From Pseudomonas entomophila (GTDB lineage: Bacteria; Pseudomonadota; Gammaproteobacteria; Pseudomonadales; Pseudomonadaceae): 64,000 nucleotides of DNA. The notes under the pieces were generated by a model, which ran no database searches, was not told the DNA's origin, and saw only the letters and a list, made by a program, of their open reading frames with translations. Location of the stretch: NCBI RefSeq assembly GCF_029193575.1, contig NZ_JARGCS010000036.1:1-64000 (forward strand), read 5' to 3'. Positions within the stretch are counted from its first letter, which is position 1; each line of letters starts with the position of its first letter. The translations under genes were made by a program, and so were the position numbers. Shown piece by piece: positions 24,901 to 34,095 of the stretch.

Positions 24901-25431
24901 TTCACCCTCTACATGGAAATGCTCGAACGCGCGGTCAAGGCCATCCGCAAGGGCAACCAGCCGAACCTCGAGCAGCCATTGGGTGGCGGCCCAGAGATCA
25001 ACCTGCGCCTGCCGGCGCTGATCCCCGAAGACTACCTGCCCGACGTCCACGCTCGCCTGATCCTCTACAAGCGCATCGCTTCGGCAGCCGACGAGGACGG
25101 CCTGAAAGACCTGCAGGTGGAGATGATCGACCGCTTCGGCCTGCTGCCCGAGCCGACCAAGAACCTGATGCGCCTGACCCAGCTCAAGCTGCAGGCCGAG
25201 AAGCTCGGGATCAAGAAGGTCGACGCCGGCCCCAATGGCGGCAAGCTCGAGTTCGAGGCCGAAACGCCGGTCGACCCGCTGACCCTGATCAAGCTGATTC
25301 AGGGCCAGCCCAAGCGCTACAAGTTCGAAGGGGCCACCCAGTTCCGCTTCCTGGTGCCGATGGAACGCCCAGACGAACGCTTCAATACCCTGGAGGCGCT
25401 GTTCGAGCGCCTGACCCCGCAGCCTGCCTGA
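21982..25431 (+). CDS. mfd: Transcription-repair coupling factor Mfd
   Basis: DNA translocase that pushes stalled RNA polymerase off lesions and recruits UvrA. It has 1,149 residues with the usual order: UvrB-like N-terminal domains (to about 330), RNA-polymerase-interacting domain (about 470-550, VVHIDHGVGRYLG...LYVPVANLHLI), RecG-like motor with Walker A GDVGFGKTEVAMRAAF and DEEH box IIDEEHRFGVRQ, the TRG motif region, and a C-terminal regulatory domain. The start is GTG at 21982 (MSVLRLPKL), with GGAG 11 bases upstream. csiV and a SNF2 helicase follow at 10 and 1 bases, so a three-gene operon is likely. Confidence 0.98.
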   Translation: MSVLRLPKLSATAGKQTWGNLPGAALSLAIAEAASSAGRFTLLLTADSQAADRLEQELRFFAPELPVLPFPDWETLPYDLFSPHQDIISQRIASLYRLPELDHGILVVPVTTALHRLAPTRFLLGSSLVLDIGQKVDVEQMRTRLEASGYRCVDTVYEHGEFAVRGALIDLFPMGSKLPYRIDLFDDEIETLRTFDPETQRSIDKVDSVRLLPAREFPMQKEEVTRFKARFRERFDVDFRRSAIFQDLTSGIIPAGIEYYLPLFFEETSTLFDYLPADTQVFSLPGVEQAAEHFWNDVRGRFEERRGDLTRPLLPPAELFLPVEDCFARLKQWPRVLVGADEVEPGVGRERFPARALPNLAIEAKANQPLAELANFLDQFPGRVLFTAESAGRREVLLELLERLKLRPQTVEGWADFITGKERLAITIAPLDDGLLLDDPALALVAESPLFGQRVMQRRRREKRGEAANDAVIKNLTELREGAPVVHIDHGVGRYLGLATLEVDNQVAEFLTLEYAEGAKLYVPVANLHLIARYTGSDDALAPLHRLGSEAWQKAKRKAAEQVRDVAAELLDIYARRAARKGYAFADPAADYATFSAGFPFEETPDQQSAIEAVRLDMLAGKPMDRLVCGDVGFGKTEVAMRAAFIAVHSGRQVAVLVPTTLLAQQHYNSFRDRFADWPVTVEVMSRFKSAKEVASAAAQLAEGKIDILIGTHKLLQDDVRFKDLGLAIIDEEHRFGVRQKEQLKALRSEVDILTLTATPIPRTLNMAVSGMRDLSIIATPPARRLSVRTFVMEQNKSTVKEALLRELLRGGQVYYLHNDVKSIEKCAAELAELVPEARIGIGHGQMRERELEQVMSDFYHKRFNVLVASTIIETGIDVPSANTIVIERADKFGLAQLHQLRGRVGRSHHQAYAYLLTPPRQQISSDAEKRLEAIANTQDLGAGFVLATNDLEIRGAGELLGEGQSGQIQAVGFTLYMEMLERAVKAIRKGNQPNLEQPLGGGPEINLRLPALIPEDYLPDVHARLILYKRIASAADEDGLKDLQVEMIDRFGLLPEPTKNLMRLTQLKLQAEKLGIKKVDAGPNGGKLEFEAETPVDPLTLIKLIQGQPKRYKFEGATQFRFLVPMERPDERFNTLEALFERLTPQPA

Positions 25432-25441
25432 AGGAAGATCC

Positions 25442-26014
25442 ATGCGTGCCATCCGTTGCCTGACCTTGTTGCTGACGCTGATCGCGCCAGCCGCCTTCGC
25501 CGAAGGCCCCTATCAGGTGGAAATGCTCCTGCTGCGGCAGAACGCCGTGCCGGCGGTGACCAGCCCGTTCGCCCCGGAGGACTGGAGCGCTAGCGCCCCA
25601 CGCCTGGACAAGGCCGACGAACGCCCACTGGCCCTGAGCGACGAGGCCACTCGCCTGGAGGCAACCCCCGGCTACACCGTGTTGCTGCACAAGGCTTGGC
25701 AGCAACAGGTCGGCAGCGAACCGAGCCGCATTGCCCTGGGCGCCGGGAACGAGCAGTTCGGCCACTTCCCCATCGAGGGCAACCTGAGCATCGCCGAAGG
25801 TCGTTTCATCAGCGTCGAGGCCAACTTCTGGGTCAACCAGCTCGACGGCAACGGCAGCGTGCTGCAAAGCGAGCAGTTCAAGCAGAGCAACAGCAACGTC
25901 AAGGCCAACCAGCTGACCTTCCTCGACGGCGGCCACCTGGCCGTGCTGATCAAGGTCGCCCCCGCCGGCCTGCGCAAGGTGCCGGTGATCGACCCGGAGA
26001 TGATGGAGCAGTGA
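25442..26014 (+). CDS. csiV: CsiV family periplasmic protein
   Basis: A 190-residue exported protein with a clear signal peptide (MRAIRCLTLLLTLIAPAAFA) and the family opening YQVEMLLLRQNAV. CsiV proteins (DUF2803-type) bind peptidoglycan and, in Vibrio, are needed for growth with D-amino acids through the LpoA/PBP1a pathway. That function is from the family; here only the domain is visible. The gene starts 10 bases after mfd and its stop is one base from the next start, so it is co-transcribed with DNA-metabolism genes. Confidence 0.8.
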   Translation: MRAIRCLTLLLTLIAPAAFAEGPYQVEMLLLRQNAVPAVTSPFAPEDWSASAPRLDKADERPLALSDEATRLEATPGYTVLLHKAWQQQVGSEPSRIALGAGNEQFGHFPIEGNLSIAEGRFISVEANFWVNQLDGNGSVLQSEQFKQSNSNVKANQLTFLDGGHLAVLIKVAPAGLRKVPVIDPEMMEQ

Positions 26015-26015
26015 G

Positions 26016-29336
<3,321 letters not shown>

Positions 29337-29359
29337 GGCGTGCGGCGAATGCCTGTAGC

Positions 29360-29392
29360 GGCCTTATCGCGGGGCAAGCCCGCGATAAGGCC
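29360..29392. repeat. REP element, fused palindrome
   Basis: Perfect 14-base arms (GGCCTTATCGCGGG and complement) around GCAAG lie between the convergent SNF2 and nagZ stops. An almost identical fused form occurs at 59679-59711. It may also serve as a 3'-end hairpin for both genes. Confidence 0.85.
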
Positions 29393-29398
29393 AACACC

Positions 29399-30409
29399 TC
29401 AATCGACCAGCTGCGCCTCCTTCAGCGCTCCCAACGCCTCCAACCAACGCGGCTGCTGACGATAATCGGTACGCGCGAACCCACGCCCACGCATCCCCGC
29501 GATCCTTGGCGATGGCGCCACCTTCAGCCGCTGCGCCGCGCTCAAGGCCAGCTCCGCCGCCGCCCGGTCGTTGCACACCAGCCCCATGTCGCAACCCGCA
29601 CTCAGCGCCGCCTCGATACGGTTGGCCGCATCGCCCACCACATGCGCACCGGCCATGGACAGGTCATCGCTGAAGATCACGCCCTTGAAGCCCAGCTCGC
29701 CACGCAGGATGTCCTGCAACCAGCGCCGCGAGAACCCGGCCGGCTGGCTGTCGACCTGCGGGTAGATCACATGCGCCGGCATCACCGCCGCCAACTGTCC
29801 ACTCAAACGGGTAAACGGCACCAGGTCAGCCTGGCGCAACTGCTCCAGGCTGCGCTCGTCGGTGGGAATGGCCACGTGAGAGTCGGCCTCGGCCCAGCCA
29901 TGCCCCGGGAAGTGTTTGCCGCAGGCCGCCATGCCTGCGGCGTTCATGCCACGGATGAACGCCCCTGCCAGTTGCGTGGCACGCGCAGGGTCGCCTTCGA
30001 AGGCACGGCTGCCGACCACTGCGCTGCGCTGGTGGTCGAGGTCCAGCACCGGGGCGAAGCTCAGGTCCAGGCCGACCGCCAGCACCTCGGTGGCCATCAG
30101 CCAGCCACAGTGCTCGGCCAGTTGCTCGGCGTTGGCGTTGTCAGCGATCGCGCGCATCGCCGGCAGGCGCACGAAGCCCTGGCGCAGCCGCTGCACGCGG
30201 CCGCCTTCCTGGTCGACGGCGAGAATCAGCTCGGGGCGAATGGCGCGGATCGACGCGCACAGCTCACGCACCTGGCGCGGGCTGTCGATGTTGCGGGCAA
30301 AGATGATCAGGCCGGCCACTTCGGGCTGGCGCAGCAGGTGGCGGTCCTCGGCGGTCAGCCATTTGCCGGCGATATCGACCATCAGGGAGCCTTGCAGGCG
30401 GGCAGTCAT
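29399..30409 (-). CDS. nagZ: Beta-N-acetylhexosaminidase NagZ
   Basis: Cytoplasmic GH3 enzyme that removes GlcNAc from 1,6-anhydro-muropeptides in peptidoglycan recycling, producing ligands that influence AmpR-controlled beta-lactamase. It has 336 residues. The NagZ signature KHFPGHGWAEADSHVA carries the His/Asp dyad; the nucleophile Asp lies in VIFSDDLSMAG. The ATG at 30409 has AAGGAC upstream and is 10 bases from the end of the L,D-transpeptidase gene, indicating an operon of two cell-wall enzymes. Confidence 0.96.
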   Translation of the reverse strand: MTARLQGSLMVDIAGKWLTAEDRHLLRQPEVAGLIIFARNIDSPRQVRELCASIRAIRPELILAVDQEGGRVQRLRQGFVRLPAMRAIADNANAEQLAEHCGWLMATEVLAVGLDLSFAPVLDLDHQRSAVVGSRAFEGDPARATQLAGAFIRGMNAAGMAACGKHFPGHGWAEADSHVAIPTDERSLEQLRQADLVPFTRLSGQLAAVMPAHVIYPQVDSQPAGFSRRWLQDILRGELGFKGVIFSDDLSMAGAHVVGDAANRIEAALSAGCDMGLVCNDRAAAELALSAAQRLKVAPSPRIAGMRGRGFARTDYRQQPRWLEALGALKEAQLVD

Positions 30410-30419
30410 AGGGTGTCCT

Positions 30420-30944
30420 TCATTGGAGGTCCAGGGAGGCCCATTGGGGGCAGGCGGCCTCGTCGATGCGCACCGGGCAATGGGGCGGCACGCGTTCGAA
30501 CAGGTCCAGCAGGTCTCGGTTGCGCAGGCGCACGCAGCCATGGGACAGCGGCACGCCCAAGGGTTCGGTGTCCGGTGTGCCGTGCAGGTAGATGTAACGG
30601 CGGAAGGTATCGACCTCGCCCAGGCGGTTGACGCCCGGCTCGCAGCCGCTGAGCCAGAGAATGCGGGTGAGGATCCAGTCGCGCCCAGGGTATTGGGTAT
30701 GCAACGCCTGCGACCAGACCTCGCCAGTCCAGCGTCGGCTGCACAGCACAGCGCCCACGGGCAGGCCCGTGCCGATCTTCGCCCGCACCTGGTGCAGGCC
30801 GCGCGGCGTGCAGCCAGAGCCATTGCGCTCGCCTGCGCCATTGTGCGCGGTAGAGACCGCCAGGCGCACGCGCAAGCGCCCACAGGCGAAACCGTAGAGG
30901 CATTGATCAGCGAGGGAAATATGCAGGAAATCGAGGTCGTACAT
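30420..30944 (-). CDS. L,D-transpeptidase (YkuD domain) without signal peptide
   Basis: A 174-residue YkuD-domain protein. The catalytic motif is complete: His121 (YLHGTPDTEPLG), His135 and Cys137 in LSHGCVRL, with Arg139. YkuD enzymes make 3-3 cross-links or attach lipoproteins to peptidoglycan in the periplasm, but this protein starts MYDLDFLHISLADQCL with no recognisable signal peptide or transmembrane helix. Either it is exported by another route or it acts on cytoplasmic muropeptides, perhaps as an L,D-carboxypeptidase-like enzyme; this is inference. It is upstream of nagZ in the same operon and downstream of psrA. Confidence 0.85.
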   Translation of the reverse strand: MYDLDFLHISLADQCLYGFACGRLRVRLAVSTAHNGAGERNGSGCTPRGLHQVRAKIGTGLPVGAVLCSRRWTGEVWSQALHTQYPGRDWILTRILWLSGCEPGVNRLGEVDTFRRYIYLHGTPDTEPLGVPLSHGCVRLRNRDLLDLFERVPPHCPVRIDEAACPQWASLDLQ

Positions 30945-30985
30945 GGGCGCCTAGCTTAGCCGAAGCGCCCTGCCCCGCCCAGTGC

Positions 30986-31699
30986 TCAGGCCTTGGCGGG
31001 CGCGCTGGCGCCAGTGCTCTTGCTGCGTGGGCGCAGTTGCGCGCTGGCCATGGCCTCGTCGGTGACGCCACTGTCGGCGCGCATGCCAGCGGCCAGGAAC
31101 GGCACCATCAGGCGCATCACCTGTTCGATCGAGGTGTTGATGCCGAAGTCGGTTTCAGCGATGGCGCGCAGGGCCTTGATGCCCGACATGCTGAACGCCG
31201 CGGCGCCAAGCATGAAGTGCACACGCCAGAACAGCTCCAGCGGCGGCACGCGGGGCGCGGCCTCGTGCACCAGCAGCATGTAGCGGCGGAACACCTTGCC
31301 GTACATGTCTTCGAGGTAGCGGCGCAGGTGCCCTTGGCTCTGGCTGAAGGCCAGGCCCAGCAGGCGCATGAAGATCGACAGGTCATTGTTGCTGCGCGGC
31401 TGCACGGCCAGGGCCTGCTCCACCAGCATCTCCAGCAGCTCTTCAAGGCTCGGCTTGTGCTCCGGGCGGCCCTGGCGGCGCTCCAGCTCACGCTCGAGGC
31501 TGGCGCAGAAGGGCCCGAGGAAGCGCGAGAAAACCGCCTGGATCAGCGCCTTCTTCGAGCCGAAGTGGTAGTTCACCGCCGCCAGGTTGACCCCGGCCTT
31601 GCTGGTGATCAGGCGCAGCGAGGTTTCGGCGAACCCCCTTTCCGCGAACAGCTGCTCGGCAGCATCGAGAATGCGTTCAACGGTTTCCGATTGGGCCAT
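30986..31699 (-). CDS. psrA: TetR-family fatty-acid-responsive regulator PsrA
   Basis: A 237-residue TetR-family regulator. The N-terminal helix-turn-helix spans about residues 8-55 (ERILDAAEQLFAERGFAETS... ITSKAGVNLAAVNYHFGSKKAL in part); the C-terminal ligand domain is of the TetR_C_33/PsrA type. PsrA in Pseudomonas senses long-chain fatty acids, represses its own gene and the fadBA5 operon, and activates rpoS. The neighbours psrA-lexA-sulA-topA-fadAB keep the known Pseudomonas order. Two PsrA-consensus operators overlap its own promoter, supporting the name and autoregulation. Confidence 0.93.
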   Translation of the reverse strand: MAQSETVERILDAAEQLFAERGFAETSLRLITSKAGVNLAAVNYHFGSKKALIQAVFSRFLGPFCASLERELERRQGRPEHKPSLEELLEMLVEQALAVQPRSNNDLSIFMRLLGLAFSQSQGHLRRYLEDMYGKVFRRYMLLVHEAAPRVPPLELFWRVHFMLGAAAFSMSGIKALRAIAETDFGINTSIEQVMRLMVPFLAAGMRADSGVTDEAMASAQLRPRSKSTGASAPAKA

Positions 31700-31714
31700 G
31701 ACTTATCCGCCTGA

Positions 31715-31741
31715 CAAACAGTTGTTTGAAACATACGTTTC
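31715..31741. promoter_or_regulatory. Tandem PsrA operators
   Basis: CAAAC-AGTT-GTTTG (31715-31728) and GAAAC-ATAC-GTTTC (31728-31741) share one base. Both fit the published PsrA motif (G/C)AAAC-N2-4-GTTT(G/C) exactly. They cover the -10 and downstream region of the psrA promoter, so autorepression by occlusion is expected. Confidence 0.85.
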
Positions 31742-31758
31742 AAGCTTTCATCTGTCAA
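31730..31758 (-). promoter_or_regulatory. Sigma-70 promoter of psrA
   Basis: On the minus strand TTGACA (31758-31753) and TATGTT (31735-31730) are separated by 17 bases. The -35 is a perfect consensus. Transcription would start about 20-25 bases before the psrA ATG, inside the operator pair. Confidence 0.75.
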
Positions 31759-31794
31759 GGTTCGGTGACCCGGCGGTCGCACTTTAAAAGCCCC

Positions 31795-31919
31795 GAGCTA
31801 CAAGCTGCAAGCCACATGACACAAGGGATGCATGAAACGTGGATAAACACCTGCAAGCCACGGCGCTGCCGCGAGGTCATCGCATGGCGCTTTTTCTTGA
31901 GGCTTACAGCTTGCAGCTC
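31795..31919. repeat. Imperfect long inverted repeat (possible REP/MITE-like element)
   Basis: The 19-base segments at 31795-31813 (GAGCTACAAGCTGCAAGCC) and 31901-31919 are complementary at 17 of 19 positions, enclosing about 87 bases without a gene. AGCTGCAAGC-type repeats of this kind recur in Pseudomonas genomes. The right arm contains the -35 hexamer of the lexA promoter. Confidence 0.6.
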
Positions 31920-31962
31920 GCAACCCACTGTATATAATCCCAGTCACTGTATAAAAAGACAG
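31911..31962 (+). promoter_or_regulatory. lexA promoter with two LexA (SOS) boxes
   Basis: TTGCAG (31911-31916) and TATAAT (31933-31938) are 16 bases apart. SOS box 1, CTGTATATAATCCCAG (31928-31943), covers the -10; box 2, CTGTATAAAAAGACAG (31947-31962), follows immediately. Both have the CTG-N10-CAG form bound by gamma-proteobacterial LexA. The arrangement predicts tight autorepression of lexA-sulA. Confidence 0.92.
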
Positions 31963-31973
31963 AGCCCCTCGCC

Positions 31974-32582
31974 ATGCTGAAACTGACGCCACGCCAAGCC
32001 GAGATTCTGGCTTTCATCAAACGCTGCCTCGAAGACAACGGCTTCCCGCCCACCCGCGCGGAAATTGCCCAGGAGCTCGGTTTCAAGTCGCCGAACGCCG
32101 CCGAGGAGCACCTCAAGGCCCTGGCCCGCAAGGGCGCGATCGAGATGACACCGGGCGCTTCGCGCGGCATCCGCATCCCCGGCCTGGAGCCCAAGGCCGA
32201 GGACAACGGCCTGCCTATCATCGGTCGGGTCGCCGCTGGCGCGCCGATCCTTGCCGAACAGCACATCGAGGAATCCTGCAACATCAACCCCGCGTTCTTC
32301 CATCCTCGCGCCGACTACCTGTTGCGCGTGCACGGCATGAGCATGAAGGACATCGGCATCTTCGACGGCGACCTGCTGGCCGTGCACACCACCCGCGAGG
32401 CCCGCAACGGCCAGGTGGTGGTCGCGCGCATCGGTGACGAAGTCACGGTCAAACGTTTCAAGCGCGACGGCAGCAAGGTCTGGCTGCTCGCCGAGAACCC
32501 CGAATTCGCCCCCATCGAAGTCGACCTGAAAGAGCAGGAACTGGTGATCGAGGGCTTGAGTGTCGGCGTCATTCGCCGCTGA
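31974..32582 (+). CDS. lexA: SOS repressor LexA
   Basis: Represses DNA-damage genes and self-cleaves when RecA is activated. The 202-residue protein has a winged-helix N-terminal domain (PRQAEILAFI...), the cleavage bond Ala88-Gly89 in RVAAGAPILAEQ, and the Ser123/Lys160 dyad (HGMSMKDIG, VTVKRF), offset by four from E. coli. Two SOS boxes overlap its promoter. It is followed 13 bases on by sulA, making a self-regulated operon. P. putida has two lexA genes; the sulA linkage marks this as the classical lexA1. Confidence 0.98.
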   Translation: MLKLTPRQAEILAFIKRCLEDNGFPPTRAEIAQELGFKSPNAAEEHLKALARKGAIEMTPGASRGIRIPGLEPKAEDNGLPIIGRVAAGAPILAEQHIEESCNINPAFFHPRADYLLRVHGMSMKDIGIFDGDLLAVHTTREARNGQVVVARIGDEVTVKRFKRDGSKVWLLAENPEFAPIEVDLKEQELVIEGLSVGVIRR

Positions 32583-32595
32583 TCCAGGAGGCGTC

Positions 32596-33072
32596 ATGCA
32601 GCAGTCCATTCACCTATCCCAGCCAGCGCAGCTTCCTTTGTTCGAAGCCTTCCTGGCGCAGCCAGTGCTGCCAGGCCTGAAGGCCCGTGAGCCCTCGCGC
32701 AAATCCGCCCAGCCCGACCTGTTCAGCGAACTGGCCCTGCGTGGTGCGCCGGGGCACTGCCAGAGCCTGCTGGCGCCGGTGCTGCGCGAGCTGAGCGAAG
32801 AGGATGACAACCGCTGGTTGACGCTGATCGCCCCGCCCTCCAGCCTGACTCAGGCCTGGCTGCGCGACGCGGGGCTGAACCGTGAGCGCATCCTGCTGCT
32901 GCAGCCAGGCAGCAATCAGAGCGCGCTGCAACTGGCCTGCGAGGCTCTGCGCCTGGGCCACAGCCACACCGTGGTCAGTTGGCTGGACAACACCAACGCC
33001 AACGCGCGCCAACAACTGGTACGCGCCGCCACCACCGGAAACGCACAAAGCCTGAACATCCGCCTCAGCTGA
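32596..33072 (+). CDS. sulA: SOS cell-division inhibitor SulA
   Basis: A 158-residue SulA-family protein that blocks FtsZ polymerisation during DNA damage. The conserved central part is RWLTLIAPPSSLTQAWLRDAGL, followed by ILLLQPG and a RecA-like fold end SHTVVSWLD (segments shortened). The ATG at 32596 follows AGGAGG closely. It is co-transcribed with lexA, so both are induced together. No lon-recognition feature can be judged by eye. The function is from the family and context. Confidence 0.9.
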   Translation: MQQSIHLSQPAQLPLFEAFLAQPVLPGLKAREPSRKSAQPDLFSELALRGAPGHCQSLLAPVLRELSEEDDNRWLTLIAPPSSLTQAWLRDAGLNRERILLLQPGSNQSALQLACEALRLGHSHTVVSWLDNTNANARQQLVRAATTGNAQSLNIRLS

Positions 33073-33123
33073 TGTCCAGGCCTTGCCTGTAATCCCTTGA
33101 ACCATCCCGCAGCAAGGGGCGCC

Positions 33124-33357
33124 TCAGTGCAGGACGCGCGGCCCCTCGTCACGCTCGAAGTCACCTTCGATCAGTTTGCCGGCCATCTGTACACCGACAC
33201 TGAGCATGGCCTTGGCCACTTCCACATGCTGTCCCTGAAGGAACGCCTTGGCATCCTCGGAGAAGTCCAAGGTCACCAGTGAGCCCTCGTCCTCAGCGCG
33301 GCGCAGTTCGATCCGGCCATCAGGCAACTCGACAATTTCTAGAAAGGACGTTGACAT
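33124..33357 (-). CDS. Conserved hypothetical protein, 77 residues
   Basis: Small acidic protein starting MSTSFLEIVELPDGRIELRR. The first 40 residues look like a beta-hairpin sheet, followed by a helix (AKAFLQGQHVEVAKAMLSVGVQMAGKL in part). No signal peptide or known motif is seen. I prefer the ATG at 33357 over one six codons upstream because related Pseudomonas proteins start at this point. It converges on sulA, about 50 bases away, and lies downstream of a DUF6586-like gene. Function unknown. Confidence 0.75.
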   Translation of the reverse strand: MSTSFLEIVELPDGRIELRRAEDEGSLVTLDFSEDAKAFLQGQHVEVAKAMLSVGVQMAGKLIEGDFERDEGPRVLH

Positions 33358-33408
33358 ATAGGGCCTGCTCTCCACGAAAGGCGATCATTGTACCAGCGCA
33401 AGCGGCTA

Positions 33409-33930
33409 TCAGCACTCACTCAGCGCGTCGCGGAAACGTCTCACCAGGTCCTTGAGGTTCTGCCGCCAGCTCTCCAATTCCTCCCGCGACAGCAGGGGTT
33501 GCTCGACAGCGTCAAGGTCGACGGCCTGGATCAACGGCTGGGTGACGTCGGTCTTCACGGTTTTTTTCACGACCGGCGGTCGGAACAAATCGGCATAAGC
33601 TTCGATCAGTCGCGCCAACCAGGTCTCCGGCTGGCGGGCCAGCTCCAGCATCTCGGCCATTTCCGGGATGGCCACGCTGTGCAGCACCTCGTCATTGAGC
33701 AGCAGCTCGGCACGTGGCGCGCCGGCCTGCGGCAGACGATAGAAGCCGGCGATCTCATGGCACAAGCCCAGTAACGCGCCGTACAGGTGGAACAGCGCCG
33801 ATTCGCGCTCGGCCTGGATCAGGCCCTGGGCGTTCATCGCACGGCTTTGCTCGGCCTGGGCCAGGGATTCCAGGGCAAGGCCGGCGAAGAACAGCTTCTG
33901 GTTGGTGCGGGTGTAGAGTTCCTGGGCCAT
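33409..33930 (-). CDS. DUF6586 family protein
   Basis: A 173-residue, mostly helical, acidic protein beginning MAQELYTRTNQKLFFAGLAL. It is conserved in Pseudomonas between sulA and topA. Charged helices with LALESLAQAEQSRAMNAQ and a C-terminal WRQNLKDLVRRFRDAL are visible; there is no catalytic motif or membrane segment. A GGGAGGTCACTCGA ribosome-binding region precedes the ATG. Function unknown; the family name is from memory. Confidence 0.75.
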   Translation of the reverse strand: MAQELYTRTNQKLFFAGLALESLAQAEQSRAMNAQGLIQAERESALFHLYGALLGLCHEIAGFYRLPQAGAPRAELLLNDEVLHSVAIPEMAEMLELARQPETWLARLIEAYADLFRPPVVKKTVKTDVTQPLIQAVDLDAVEQPLLSREELESWRQNLKDLVRRFRDALSEC

Positions 33931-34015
33931 TTCGAGTGACCTCCCTCAGGGATGCAAGGCGATGGGATGAGTGTCGAGGATTGCGTGGCCTTCCCGCAAG
34001 CGGCGGCGGAATGTA

Positions 34016-34077
34016 ATTGGGGCCGCTTCACGCCCCATCTCGGGCGCGCCCGCGATGGACCGTGAAGCGGCCCCAAT
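34016..34077. repeat. Perfect 17-base inverted repeat (REP-like) after topA
   Basis: Bases 34016-34032 (ATTGGGGCCGCTTCACG) and 34061-34077 are exact complements with a 28-base loop that contains the palindrome GGGCGCGCCC. It lies between the topA stop and the next gene on the same strand. It differs in its outer arms from the other REP copies in the window. It may terminate topA transcripts, although no T-run follows. Confidence 0.8.
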
Positions 34078-34095
34078 CAGCACAGAACGCTCAGG

